A stretch of DNA of 64,000 bases from Trichormus_B sp936914905 (lineage in GTDB: Bacteria > Cyanobacteriota > Cyanobacteriia > Cyanobacteriales > Nostocaceae), in NCBI RefSeq assembly GCF_039871975.1, contig NZ_JBDPLL010000001.1; one strand, given 5' to 3'. The notes beneath the pieces are model-generated. The model saw only the letters and a list, made by a program, of their open reading frames with translations. It had not been told where the DNA came from and made no database searches. The first letter of the stretch is position 1. Each line of letters opens with the position of its first letter. Positions 47,557 through 57,330 of this stretch are shown here, in pieces. Position numbers and translations under genes: made by a program.

Positions 47557-48129
47557 TAGGTAATAGACAATATCCCCGGCAATGATAATGCAAAACAATC
47601 TTCATGGAAATAGAAATTTACGAGTTTAAAACACGAATATTGTTAAAGTTAATTACATCAACTTGCACATTTTGAAGATAATTTACCAACTTCAGATCAT
47701 CAGTTCATGAGTTAGTACGAGATAATTACCTTTAGCTAGAGTGAGGATTACACTGTCAGTAAGTCCGAATTTTATCAAATTATCAGCACTCACAGCTTCT
47801 TGGCTTTTCATATAGTGTTCATTTAAAATATCCACATTTTGAACAAATCACGCAAATATTGCAAAGGACTCAGAATGTTCACGTTAACCAAGTTAATTCG
47901 CAAGACTGTTAATTTGTGTGAAAATATTTGGAGTTGTGAAAGGTTTCTTAAACTCTGACATAAATTTTAGCAAAAGCTCATAATCTAATCTTCTAGGATA
48001 AATTGCTGCGTTCGATTAAATTTAGTTATCCGTTCTTTATTCACACTCCCAACTAACAAAAAAAACAGTATACTTGTATCAACTGAAATTCCCTTTTAGC
48101 TATAGCAACGGCTCAGGTTATTAATTAGA

Positions 48130-48480
48130 TATTTCATAATTTACTGATTCTCATTGCTTCTAATTCTCCAGTTTCTGAGTTGACTTTGAGAACTTTGTAT
48201 TCTCTTTGAGAAGTTGGTATAAGTAATCCAAGAGTAGTAGTAAAACTATTTTTATGGGGTTTTATAGGAGGACCAAAACCCAAAGTAATTAACCAAAAGG
48301 ATCTATCTTCTATTAACTCAACTTATTCACGCCTCAAATCTGGTCTGGTAATGAAGAAACCATGATATCTTTGAGGGATTCTATATATTGAGAAGCAGTA
48401 CTTGCACTTGCAGCAGTTTTCACATTAATAATACTCTGATTATCTTTACTGTCTAATTGTTCTAACTTATTAGACTAATA
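48130..48480 (-). pseudogene. unidentified hypothetical gene remnant
   Basis: Minus-strand pieces read NQSIINVKTAASASTASQYI and ESLKDIMVSSLPDQI, then (other frame) FWLITLGFGPPIKPHKNSF and TSQREYKVLKVNSETGELEA, MRISK. They appear to be one decayed protein of about 110 codons. Family not recognised. Confidence 0.4.
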
Positions 48481-48658
48481 TTTCTGATTTCATTGATTGT
48501 TTCTATTCATATCTGATTAACATTGTCAACATGACTAAATGAACATATTAATTAGCAAATTCCAGAAACCCGTTAACCTTAAATCAGAAGACACTACCCT
48601 AGAGAAAGAACAAAACCGCTAAAATAGTACCCTAAAGAAAAATCATCAAAATGGTAAT

Positions 48659-50134
48659 ATGACCACAGCCACACCCGTAAAAACAGAATACGAAGCAATT
48701 ATTGGTTTAGAAACCCATTGTCAACTCAGCACCAACACCAAAATATTCTCCAGTAGTTCCACCGCGTTTGGTGCTGATCCCAACACCAATATAGACCCGG
48801 TGTGTATGGGTTTACCTGGAGTCTTACCCGTACTCAACGCCAAAGTGCTAGAATATGCGGTCAAAGTCGGTTTAGCATTAAATTGTCAAATCGCTAGATA
48901 TAGCAAATTTGACCGTAAACAGTATTTTTATCCTGATTTACCGAAAAATTACCAAATTTCTCAATATGACTTACCCATAGCTAAACATGGTTGGATAGAA
49001 ATAGAATTGGTAGACGATGCTGGCAATCCTATCCGCAAACGCATTGGTATTACCCGTCTGCACATGGAAGAGGATGCAGGAAAACTCGTACACGCAGGAA
49101 GTGAAAGACTGTCTGGTTCTAGCTATTCTCTCGTAGACTATAACCGTGCGGGTGTACCTTTGGTGGAAATTGTTTCTGAACCTGACTTGCGTTCTGGACA
49201 GGAAGCAGCGGAATATGTCTCAGAATTACGCCGGATTGTGCGGTATATTGGTGTTAGTGATGGGAATATGCAAGAAGGTTCTCTGCGTTGCGATGTAAAT
49301 ATTTCTGTTCGTCCTGTGGGAAGAAAGGAATTTGGGACTAAGGTAGAAATCAAAAATATGAACTCCTTTAGTGCTATCCAAAAGGCGATAGACTTCGAAA
49401 TTGAGCGCCAAATTGCGGCTATTGAAGCTGGAGAACGGATAATTCAAGAAACCCGTCTTTGGGAAGAAGGTTCACAACGTACTAGCAGTATGCGCGTTAA
49501 GGAAGGTTCTAGCGATTATCGTTATTTTCCAGAACCCGATTTAGCACCTATCGAAGTTACTGATGTAGAGTTGGAAACTTGGAAAAGTGAATTACCAGAA
49601 TTACCCGCGCAAAAACGCCTTCGTTATGAAGGTGAGTTGGGACTTTCAGCTTATGATACGCGAGTCCTGACAGAAGATCGCCCAGTAACTGATTATTTTG
49701 AAAGTGCGATCACTGCTGGTGCAAATCCCAAAGCTGCGGCTAACTGGATTACCCAAGATATTGCTGCTTACTTAAATAAGCAAAAACTCGCAATTTCTGA
49801 AATTGGTCTGACTCCCGCTAATCTTGCTGATGTGATTACTCGGATTGAAACTGGTAAAATTAGCAATGCTCAAGCTAAGGAAAAACTCACAGATTTATTG
49901 AGTGGTGTTTCTCCTGAAAAAGCGTTTACAGGTCAGGAGTTAATTAGTGATCCTACTGTACTAGAACCCATTGTTGATGAAATCATAGCCGCTAATCCTC
50001 AACAAGTAGAAAAATACCGTGGTGGTAATACGAATCTCAAAGGTTTCTTTGTTGGACAAGTATTGAAGAAGACAAACAAACGTGCTGACCCCAAACTCAC
50101 TAATGAGTTGTTGGAAAAGAAATTGAATGCATAG
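48659..50134 (+). CDS. gatB: aspartyl/glutamyl-tRNA(Asn/Gln) amidotransferase subunit B
   Basis: GatB binds and presents mischarged Glu-tRNA-Gln (and Asp-tRNA-Asn) for amidation by the GatCAB complex, and carries the phosphorylating active site. 491 residues, the standard length. Visible motifs: YEAIIGLETHCQLSTNTKIF at the N-terminus, PVCMGLPGVLPVLN, KNYQISQYDLPIA, RLHMEEDAGKLVH, VDYNRAGVPLVEIVSEPDL, and a C-terminal YqeY-like tail (GGNTNLKGFFVGQVLKKT). Start ATG 48659. gatA and gatC are elsewhere. It is intact and flanked by decayed DNA. Confidence 0.97.
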   Translation: MTTATPVKTEYEAIIGLETHCQLSTNTKIFSSSSTAFGADPNTNIDPVCMGLPGVLPVLNAKVLEYAVKVGLALNCQIARYSKFDRKQYFYPDLPKNYQISQYDLPIAKHGWIEIELVDDAGNPIRKRIGITRLHMEEDAGKLVHAGSERLSGSSYSLVDYNRAGVPLVEIVSEPDLRSGQEAAEYVSELRRIVRYIGVSDGNMQEGSLRCDVNISVRPVGRKEFGTKVEIKNMNSFSAIQKAIDFEIERQIAAIEAGERIIQETRLWEEGSQRTSSMRVKEGSSDYRYFPEPDLAPIEVTDVELETWKSELPELPAQKRLRYEGELGLSAYDTRVLTEDRPVTDYFESAITAGANPKAAANWITQDIAAYLNKQKLAISEIGLTPANLADVITRIETGKISNAQAKEKLTDLLSGVSPEKAFTGQELISDPTVLEPIVDEIIAANPQQVEKYRGGNTNLKGFFVGQVLKKTNKRADPKLTNELLEKKLNA

Positions 50135-50208
50135 CACTCAGCAAAGGAAAGAATACATGCTTTAACAGTTATAAGAAAATGGGTGATACCCCTCATCCCT
50201 TACAGTGC

Positions 50209-50270
50209 TATACTTTGCTAGTTAGATGCATCCTGATGATTTGGAGAGCTATTCAATTGGCTCTCTTTCT
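50209..50270 (+). ncRNA. candidate small RNA unit 1
   Basis: TATACT at 50209-50214 could serve as a -10 box. About 30 bases later the sequence CATCCTGATGATTTGGAGAG leads into a hairpin (GAGAGCTA/TTGGCTCTC, 50244-50265) and a T-rich run. The same arrangement with nearly the same bases occurs at 50668-50730. No peptide is encoded. It might instead be the gatB terminator with a duplicated copy. Confidence 0.4.
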
Positions 50271-50337
50271 TTCAGAGAACTTACTGCTTCTTCAATTGAC
50301 TAATGAAAATTAGGAAATAAAGAATTAAAGTAGTAAT

Positions 50338-50520
50338 TAGACCTCTTGCAAAATTGTTTCTGTGGTATGATAAAGAGTTTTAGATTTTATCTACTTTTGG
50401 TGTTCTTTACTTGGTGTTCTTTACGATCACTAATTCAAACATAACGGTGTAACTCTAACTTTTGGCTAAAACAAAGAAAATCCCCTATTTTACCATAAAA
50501 TTAATTATGCCAGAGGTCTA
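50338..50520. repeat. MITE family A, copy 2
   Basis: Inverted ends TAGACCTCTTGCAAAATT and AATTATGCCAGAGGTCTA. The interior matches 13694-13862 in inverse. A short internal duplication (GGTGTTCTTTAC twice) is unique to this copy. It lies between the two sRNA-like units. Confidence 0.85.
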
Positions 50521-50667
50521 TTGTATTTATTGTATGAATTAGTCAAAATCGGGTTGACAAACCATTGCTTTAATGAGTATTAAAAGGCTCCCAAAATAAC
50601 AAAGGTTTTTGGAATTTACTTTATAAAAATTCTGAAGAAGGGGCTTCACCCCCCGTACTAAAAATGT

Positions 50668-50730
50668 TATACTATGATAAGTAGATACACCCTGATGATT
50701 TGGAGAGCTATTCAATTAGCTCTCTTTTTT
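50668..50730 (+). ncRNA. candidate small RNA unit 2
   Basis: TATACT at 50668-50673 followed by CACCCTGATGATTTGGAGAG and a perfect 8-bp hairpin (GAGAGCTA 50703-50710, TAGCTCTC 50717-50724) with six Ts (50725-50730), a textbook intrinsic terminator. The predicted transcript is about 50 nt from near 50680. There is no gene between unit 1 and this unit, so this terminator has no upstream gene to end, which favours an independent short transcript. Confidence 0.45.
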
Positions 50731-51001
50731 AGTTTTTATTCTTAACTAAGTGCAACAAAAACCTGAAGTAAATAGCTAATACAATGTTTTTTATCACTAT
50801 GTATCAATACACTATACTAGTTGATCGCGAATTTGCTCAATTTAATACTAATACGATTAAGACTCATAACGTCAATTACTTGATGCAAGATTGCCATCAT
50901 AAAGATAAACTCACAATAAGGATATATACGGGATAGCTGACCTGATTCTAGGAAAGCAATCTACCAACTTACACAATATATATAGTTGTTGGGGAAAAAT
51001 T

Positions 51002-52243
51002 ATGGGAGACTGGCAACAAATTACTGGTGGAGTCACAGCAGCTAGAGGTTATAAAGCAGCGGGAATCACAGCTGGTCTCAAACCTTCAGGATTGCCGGAT
51101 TTAGCGTTAATATTATCAGATGTGGATGCGATCGCAGCTGGTGTTTTTACTACTAGCCACGTCAAAGCCGCTTGTGTAGATTATTGTCGTCAACGTTTGC
51201 AAGCCAAGCACAGCGCCAGAGTCATACTTTGTAACGCTGGACAAGCCAATGCAGCCACAGGTAGCCAAGGTGTCAAAGATGCGCTCGAGAGTGTAGGCTT
51301 ATTAGCTAAAGAATTGGGTATTTCCCCAGAAGCAATTTTACTGGCTTCTACTGGTGTAATTGGTCAAAGAATTAAAATGGATGCTTTGCGAGGTGGTATA
51401 CCCAAGCTAGTAGCCGCACTTGCGGAAGATGGCTCAGATGCAGCCGCAGGAGCAATTATGACCACAGATTTAGTTACCAAATCCATTGCTCTAGAAACAA
51501 ATATTAATGACCGACCAGTGCGAATTGGTGGAATAGCCAAAGGTTCGGGGATGATACACCCTAACATGGCCACCATGCTGGCATTTGTTACTTGTGATGC
51601 GGCGGTGTCATCAACACTTTGGCAACAAATGTTAACAAGAGCAGCGGATAGAAGTTTCAATTCTATTACCGTTGATGGAGATACCAGCACCAATGATAGC
51701 TTAATTGCTTTAGCTAACGGTGAATCTCGCACCCCAGCCATTACCGAAATGGGTGCAGAAGCCGAGAAATTAGAAGCCATGCTAACAGCAGTATGCCAGC
51801 ATTTAGCCAGAGCGATCGCACGTGATGGTGAAGGTGCAACTTGCTTAGTAGAAGTAAAAGTCACCGGCGCACCTGATGAAACAGCAGCGCGACAAATTGC
51901 TAAAACCATTGCTGGGTCTTCCTTAGTTAAATCTGCAATCTTTGGCCGTGACCCCAACTGGGGACGAATCGCCGGCGCTGCTGGCCGTGCTGGAGTACCT
52001 TTTGAACAAGAAAACCTGCAAATTAAATTAGGCAATTTCTTACTCTTTGAAAATGGTCAACCTTTACCTTTTGACAAAGCATCTGTGAGTGCATATTTAA
52101 AACAAGCAGCCGCAGGTGCTTACATGAAAGAGGATACGGTATTAATTTCCGTTACCGTCGGTAATGGTAATGGAATCGGTAAAGCTTGGGGTTGTGACTT
52201 GAGTTACGACTACGTGAGAATTAACGCCGAATATACAACTTAA
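51002..52243 (+). CDS. argJ: bifunctional glutamate N-acetyltransferase / amino-acid acetyltransferase
   Basis: ArgJ transfers acetyl from N-acetylornithine to glutamate and can also use acetyl-CoA, closing the cyclic arginine pathway. 413 residues. It is an Ntn-type enzyme that self-cleaves before the nucleophile Thr in GMIHPNMATMLAFVTCD (residues about 182-198). Other blocks: LILSDVDAIAAGVFTTSHVK, NAGQANAATG, SFNSITVDGDTSTNDS, GRDPNWGRIAGAAGRAG. Intact, ATG 51002 after AAAAATT with no clear Shine-Dalgarno. Arginine supply also feeds cyanophycin synthesis, whose paralogue in this window is dead. Confidence 0.97.
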   Translation: MGDWQQITGGVTAARGYKAAGITAGLKPSGLPDLALILSDVDAIAAGVFTTSHVKAACVDYCRQRLQAKHSARVILCNAGQANAATGSQGVKDALESVGLLAKELGISPEAILLASTGVIGQRIKMDALRGGIPKLVAALAEDGSDAAAGAIMTTDLVTKSIALETNINDRPVRIGGIAKGSGMIHPNMATMLAFVTCDAAVSSTLWQQMLTRAADRSFNSITVDGDTSTNDSLIALANGESRTPAITEMGAEAEKLEAMLTAVCQHLARAIARDGEGATCLVEVKVTGAPDETAARQIAKTIAGSSLVKSAIFGRDPNWGRIAGAAGRAGVPFEQENLQIKLGNFLLFENGQPLPFDKASVSAYLKQAAAGAYMKEDTVLISVTVGNGNGIGKAWGCDLSYDYVRINAEYTT

Positions 52244-52330
52244 AATTAGCCTCCAATATGATTTATATCCTCGAATTCTTTAAGAATTCGGGGGTCTAGT
52301 GAGGCTACTTTTCTTGCTTTTTGTATTCAA

Positions 52331-53137
52331 CTACTTAGTTGACATACAGCTATTTGTTTTCCACAAATATAAAAAAGATAAAGGTTGACTCATATTAGCA
52401 GTAAAGCCCAAAATTCCTAGATCTCGATGTTCATAAACTAACTCACGTTGACTATTAAACAAAAAGGTTGCACCACGCTGAGTTAAATCAGCAGAATTAG
52501 GTACATAAGTCTGCCAATTTATCAGCACTTCCACCATATTCCGTAGCCTTAAAGTAGCTAACTCAAAAGGACGTTGAAAACCACTTCCTCCTGCTAGGTG
52601 AAAAAATGAACCTTTAAAAGCTGGTAGAGGTGTATCTTCTATCATTTCATCATCACCAATGAGTTGAGGCGCTTGGCGATCACCTCTATATCCGCTATAT
52701 CCGCGAAAAACTTCCCCAAGTGTTCTAGGACTACCAATACCTACACACATCAACAGTAAGTTTAGCCAAGCTTTGTGAGATCCAGAAAGTCCAGGGAGAG
52801 AAAGATTCAAACCAGAATAAAGATTGAGTTGACCATGTAATTCTGCATTAGGATCAACAAATAAATTTGCCTGGGGAAATCCTGTATATTCACAGAATCT
52901 TTTTCCAGAGGACAGATTACCAATTCCCACTGCACGAATAGCGAGTTTTTCATCTGCTAACTTTTTCGCTTCTGGCTTTAACCACCACGCATATTCAAGA
53001 CTATCAAAGTCCCCAAGTTGTGGCCAAACTAAAATAAGGATATGTGAGGCAGTTTCCCGATTTTCTAGCAGGGGTTGGATTATGCCATTACTAACACGCT
53101 GACGTTTAGTATGATTAAAAATATAATAGGGGTTCAT
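52331..53137 (-). CDS. peroxiredoxin-like (AhpC/TSA-type) protein
   Basis: 268 residues from ATG 53137 (TTG 53146 is an alternative). The thioredoxin-fold pattern appears as ASHILILVWPQLGDFDSLEY, then LAIRAVGIGNLSSGKRFCEY and FPQANLFVDPNAELHGQLNL. The C-terminal half includes a DRQAPQLIGDDEMIED strand region and FLFNSQRELVYEHRDLGIL. The canonical peroxidatic Cys is not at the usual place; the only Cys near that fold is in RFCEYTGF. It is likely a PRXL2/AhpC-TSA_2 relative of unknown substrate. Intact. Confidence 0.72.
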   Translation of the reverse strand: MNPYYIFNHTKRQRVSNGIIQPLLENRETASHILILVWPQLGDFDSLEYAWWLKPEAKKLADEKLAIRAVGIGNLSSGKRFCEYTGFPQANLFVDPNAELHGQLNLYSGLNLSLPGLSGSHKAWLNLLLMCVGIGSPRTLGEVFRGYSGYRGDRQAPQLIGDDEMIEDTPLPAFKGSFFHLAGGSGFQRPFELATLRLRNMVEVLINWQTYVPNSADLTQRGATFLFNSQRELVYEHRDLGILGFTANMSQPLSFLYLWKTNSCMSTK

Positions 53138-53193
53138 TAAAAGCAATTAACTCGTGTTTACCTATGAAATTGTAGCTGAATTACAGCAGGTTG

Positions 53194-53245
53194 CAGATCA
53201 ATGAGGTACAGAACCTAAATTGAAACCTAGACAGCAAGAGAGTTT
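53194..53245. repeat. dispersed repeat related to 4553-4632
   Basis: TTGCAGATCAATGAGGTACA and ACCTAGACAGCAAGAGAGTT recur from 4553-4632 in inverse order. It is followed by CCTGACTCCTGACTCCTG, a fragment of family B repeats. Confidence 0.5.
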
Positions 53246-53418
53246 TACACCTGACTCCTGACTCCTGCTGTAGTTATACTTCAATCTGCTGTTGACCCCT
53301 AAGTTTGTTAAATTCATCTTCATTTAATAACTAGCCGTTTTATCCACTACATTGCGTAAAAGTTGTCCTTGACAATAGCATATTGAATTATGCAAAAACA
53401 GAGCAATCGCTCGCTCTT

Positions 53419-53622
53419 TCACTCTGGGATAATTTCCAGAAAAGTAGGGTATAGTAAACAGATTTTGCAATATCCATAAAGGACTTTCTGGCGGTAATCG
53501 TTACCGCTTTGTCTGGCAATTATCGGAGGTAAATCTGGTACTTTGTCGAAAACATTTATGGGACAAACTTGGATACAAATGTTACATTCAATGCACCACG
53601 ATTCGCTAACTAATTCAATCAT
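53419..53622 (-). pseudogene. 4Fe-4S ferredoxin remnant, second cluster lost
   Basis: The N-terminal half reads IELVSESWCIECNICIQVCP, a perfect C-x2-C-x2-C-x3-CP cluster motif, followed by VFDKVPDLPPIIARQ as in bacterial-type dicluster ferredoxins. After that the expected second cluster (Cys-x2-Cys-x2-Cys) is replaced by NDYRQKVLYGYCKICLLYPT, which does not form a complete cluster. The 67-codon frame is therefore either a truncated ferredoxin joined to unrelated sequence or a real single-cluster protein; I favour the former. Confidence 0.5.
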
Positions 53623-53839
53623 ATAAAAAAACCAAAATTAACATTGAAGTAGCTTGGTAAAAGCACCACCATATCCCAGAATTCTGACATCAATTCATTA
53701 TTTATTTACAAGATAAAAAAAATAAGTCGGGGATCTTAGATTTACACAGTTACGAGTTCTCTCGTTTTTATTTCCTCTATAGGTGCAGCTTTCACCCACA
53801 CTTGATCGAGCACCCGTTGCATCCAATCTCAGCTAGATA
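53623..53839. other. eroded sequence between ferredoxin and IS66 remnants
   Basis: No gene is visible. Low-information AT-rich DNA, possibly the outer end of the IS66 element. Confidence 0.35.
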
Positions 53840-54868
53840 AAAATCCCCCTACAGCTTGTCTACAAGAAATTGCAGCTTCTCTACTTTCGTTTCCGAAATG
53901 TAAGGATTCAGGTCTAAGCTAGAGGGATTAAAGAAGGTGTCTGCAAAGCAGAATTAACCATCCCTTTGATAGGTTGGTCAAAAACTCAATTAGAGAAAGT
54001 GCTTGAGGGCGACAAGTTTGTATAACCGTCAATCAATTGGCAGTATGTTGGAATCGCTCCATAGAAACAGAACCACCACAGACTTTTCCTTTTGTCACTA
54101 CTAAAGGTAACGTTAGTTCAGCTAGATTATTATCAAGGTCTATTGGGTAAGGAAGGTAAAAGTTTACCAGGTTCCCCTCCGGCTTTATCAATGAATGAAT
54201 GAATGAATGAATGGAAGATTCAACGTTTGGTTGAAACTAGGATGCCCAAGTCAAGAATTCATCAAGGTTTTGGGTTTGTTGGAATAAAGCGTAGTTTTTA
54301 AAACCTTCATCTATCAGGTCGATGAATTGTATGCCAATTGCTTGGTGATTTCAGCCAGGAATCTTGATTAGTTTCTTGATGTGACAGAGTAGATGTGCCT
54401 GACATTTGTGTTGAGCTTTGACCAGATCACCGTTATAGGCAGTAAAGTCATCACAACTGAGTACACCAGAGTAACTATAACCCACAATGGATTCTAATTC
54501 GGCAGGAGAAGGAGTATCAGGACCTTGAAATCAAGGGAAGTCAGTATTGGCAAAATCCATAACCATTCTTTCACCCCTTTGACTACCCAGGGTGTTTCAT
54601 CCGCGAGGATATTAGGCTGGGTTTGTTTTATCCACTATTTGAGGCTATCAATACTTGGAGCCACTGCACCATCTATTCCTTCATTCCTAGCTACTAATGT
54701 TCCCACTCCGATTTCTATTTGACCCAGTTCCTACAACAGTTCTTGTTATTTTTCATAGGGTAAATGCCCGTAGTTATTGATCCATCCCAAAAAAGCTTGT
54801 AGTCTGATTCCTATATCTTGTCTTGGTACTATCTCTAGTGACCAGTCTGCCGTTTGTTTTTCCCCACA
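53840..54868 (-). mobile_element. IS66-family transposase, C-terminal half
   Basis: Reading on the minus strand from 54868: CGEKQTADWSLEIVPRQDIG, FLGWINNYGHLPYEKYQELL, stop, GQIEIGVGTLVARNEGIDGA, then WIKQTQPNILADETPWVVK (catalytic Asp/Glu region), and near 54130-53990 LDNNLAELTLPLVVTKGKV and GGSVSMERFQHTAN. This is the IS66 catalytic and C-terminal portion. Its first residues follow almost directly after the point where the N-terminal half at 34929-35407 stops. A GAAT microsatellite (five units near 54190-54212) and many stops are present. Confidence 0.75.
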
Positions 54869-54873
54869 CACAC

Positions 54874-56033
54874 TAAACCTTTCTTTAAAGGAAATTCTGT
54901 GGGAGAATAAACAGAAACAATGTAACTGTGTGTATCAATAATGATAAGTCCCCTAGAAAGAATAGGATTATACCCCCAGGAATCAAAAAGATTAATTAGG
55001 ATTAAGTATGAAGACTTTATGAAATTAGTAGCATTAGCAGGAAAAAGGCATCTAGATAAACAAGCAGAAATTGAAAAAAGAAAAATTAGGTTAATAGCGT
55101 TTGGAGGAGGACGTAAAGCAGAAATGACCCCAAAGGAGGGAGTATGTCTATGCCTAGTAGACCTGAGATAGAAGCCAACATTTGAAATTTTCAAATTATT
55201 GTTTGATGTATCGAGGACAAAAGCAAATAACACATTTAATTATTGGGTAGGAATTCTGAGGGAGATTTCACCTGTCTCCCAAATAGAAGAAGCAAAAAAG
55301 ATGAGCAAAAATATCAATAATTATGCCAAGGACTGAGTGATTATAAATTAATAAATAATAGGCCGAACAAGCTATAGAAAGACCAGGTGACTATCAAGAG
55401 CAGAAAAAATATTATTCAGGAAATCAGGAAAGAAGAAAATACACACTCTAAACAATCAATTGATAGTATTCCCAGGAGGTGAAGATATAGTTGCTATTTC
55501 TATTTGACAATTAGGTAAGATAAGTGATAGTACACTATTTAGAAAAAATCGCTAAAACCTAGATGCCAAACAAAGATTTTTCGGACACAAAGCTTATATA
55601 GGAGAGTAATTTATTACCACACCTTATAAGAAGCCTAAAAAATCTGAACTCTCAGAGATTGAAAAAGAAGACGAGAAGAAAATATCTTCAAGAAGAATTG
55701 GTGTTGAACATCTCATATGTAGAGTCAAAATGTTTGGAGTAGCTAGTGATAGATCTCGTTTAGCTCGACATCCTTATTATCAGGTGATAATGGCAGTATC
55801 TGGATTAGTTAGGTTAGATATAAATTATTCATTTATACTAAGTCATGATATTTGAATTATAAGCCTTTAGATTATCTTTTTTAGAAAGCTATATTTCTCG
55901 GAACTTTTAATAATTTTGATATTTTTATCCCCAAACCCTTATTTTTGCGTTCAGCCATAATTAGTGTTTCATCCCAGTTATAGTTCGTGTAACGCTTTCA
56001 CAGTAAGTTTTTTATCTTTTCAGGACAAGTCTA
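54874..56033 (+). mobile_element. IS5-like element, fourth copy, decayed transposase
   Basis: Left end near TAAACCTTTCTTTAAAGG, right end CAGGACAAGTCTA, colinear with 35421-36573. The transposase starts at 54941 (ISPLERIGLYPQESKRLIRI, then IRLIAFGGGRKAEMTPKEGV, CLCLVDLR, stop). Further pieces run to 55850. It shares with the 35-kb copy about 27 bases beyond the right end (GCATATAA-AGGGAACA), so the true boundary may extend to about 56055. Confidence 0.7.
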
Positions 56034-56055
56034 TTGCATATAACAGGGAACAGGG

Positions 56056-56095
56056 GGGATTTAGGAGTATGGCTTACGTCACACTCCTAAATCCC
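56056..56095 (-). terminator. 13-bp hairpin downstream of amidohydrolase
   Basis: GGGATTTAGGAGT (56056-56068) and ACTCCTAAATCCC (56083-56095) are perfect inverted repeats with a 14-base loop, 15 bases beyond the stop of the minus-strand amidohydrolase. No strong T-run follows on the minus strand, so it may stabilise the 3' end instead of terminating. Confidence 0.5.
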
Positions 56096-56109
56096 AGTAT
56101 TTTTCTCGT

Positions 56110-57327
56110 TCAGGAAAAATACTTTTCCACACATCTGACAAACATCTCTACTCCCATAACTAAAGCAGTTTCATCAAAGTCAAATCGGGGATGATGGTGA
56201 GGATAATTTAAATTTTTCGCTGCATTTGCAGAACCTAAAAAGAAATAACAACCCGGAACTTCTTGTAGGAAAAATGACATATCTTCACTACCCATAATTT
56301 GGCATTCTGGGACGATATTTACAGGGGTTTCTACTACGGATTCTGCTACATTTCGCACTAATTCCGCAATTCCAGGATTATTAATGACTGGAGGATAAAG
56401 ATTGATATATTCCAAGTCATAATTTGCACCATGACTTTGACATACTCCGGCGATAATTTGCTCAATTCTTTGTTTAAAGAAACCTGCTAAATCGGTATTA
56501 AAATATCTGACTGCTCCAGTCATTCTAGCGGTATCAGCAATGACATTCATTCTGGTGCCGGCGTGGAGTTCTCCTATTGTCACCACGGCTGAATCTAAGG
56601 GGTTGACGTTACGGGCAACAATTGTTTGCAAGGCGTTAACGATTTGGGCAGCGACTACAAGTGAATCAATGGTTTGATGGGGAAGTGCACCATGTCCACC
56701 TTTACCTAAAATTGTACAGTTAAAGAAGTCTACAGCTGCTAACAAAGCCCCTGGACGAACTCCAACTGTTCCCACGGGTAAATCATTCCACAGATGTAAG
56801 CCGATCATGGCATCAACATCGGGGTTTTTCAAGACTCCTGCTTCTATCATTGGTTTTGCACCACCGGGGCCTTCTTCTGCTGGTTGGAAGATAATTTTCA
56901 CAATGCCGGCAAAGTCTTGGCGATGCTGTTGAAGGTAGTATGCTGTTCCCATTGCGATCGCCGTATGTCCATCATGTCCACAAGCGTGCATGACTCCATC
57001 ATGCTGGGAACAATAACTCACTTCATTCTCTTCTTGTACTGGTAAGGCATCCATATCAGCACGAATTCCTAACACTTTTCCATACTGAGATTTTTCACCT
57101 TTGATAATTACAACAATGCCAGTTTCGGCTATCCCTGTTTGATGTTCAATTCCCCATGCTTGCAATTTCCGGGAAATAAATTCAGCTGTTAATTTTTCTT
57201 GAAAACCTAATTCTGGTTTTTGATGTATGCCTCTTCTCCATTCTATTAATTGTGGTTGTAAGGAACGAATTTGCAAACGCACATTAGAGAGGTTTTCTGT
57301 AGAGGAACTAGGAAAAGTGGAAACCAT
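56110..57327 (-). CDS. M20-family amidohydrolase (N-acyl-amino-acid hydrolase)
   Basis: 405 residues of the M20D/HipO-type amidohydrolase family (hippurate, N-acyl-L-amino acid or IAA-amino-acid hydrolases). Metal-binding features: MHACGHDGHTAIAMG (Cys-Gly-His ligand, near residue 113), the catalytic Glu-Glu in IFQPAEEGPGGAKPMIE, DAMIGLHLWNDLPVG and a C-terminal MGSEDMSFFLQEVPG and YPHHHPRFDFDE. Soluble. Substrate unknown. It lies upstream of the IS5-like element with a hairpin at its 3' end, and downstream of bioD on the same strand; separate promoters are likely given the 112-bp repeat-rich gap. Confidence 0.92.
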   Translation of the reverse strand: MVSTFPSSSTENLSNVRLQIRSLQPQLIEWRRGIHQKPELGFQEKLTAEFISRKLQAWGIEHQTGIAETGIVVIIKGEKSQYGKVLGIRADMDALPVQEENEVSYCSQHDGVMHACGHDGHTAIAMGTAYYLQQHRQDFAGIVKIIFQPAEEGPGGAKPMIEAGVLKNPDVDAMIGLHLWNDLPVGTVGVRPGALLAAVDFFNCTILGKGGHGALPHQTIDSLVVAAQIVNALQTIVARNVNPLDSAVVTIGELHAGTRMNVIADTARMTGAVRYFNTDLAGFFKQRIEQIIAGVCQSHGANYDLEYINLYPPVINNPGIAELVRNVAESVVETPVNIVPECQIMGSEDMSFFLQEVPGCYFFLGSANAAKNLNYPHHHPRFDFDETALVMGVEMFVRCVEKYFS

Positions 57328-57330
57328 GAT

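Larger units (their letters stand above)
46642..48658. other. 2-kb gene-poor stretch of remnants
   Basis: It holds a partial MITE A (46713-46763), a possible phage-portal fragment (about 47398-47556), and the tail of an unidentified gene (48130-48480). The rest (46770-47390, 47560-48120, 48480-48658) shows only short AT-rich or repeat-like DNA, including TCATAAAAATGATTAATCAA-type words and duplicated AACCAGAAATTAGAACG. No open gene is supported. Confidence 0.6.

Noticed and set aside
51364..52035. 223-codon open frame on the minus strand opposite argJ
   Set aside because: It is fully antisense to an intact, highly conserved argJ and has no protein-like conservation.
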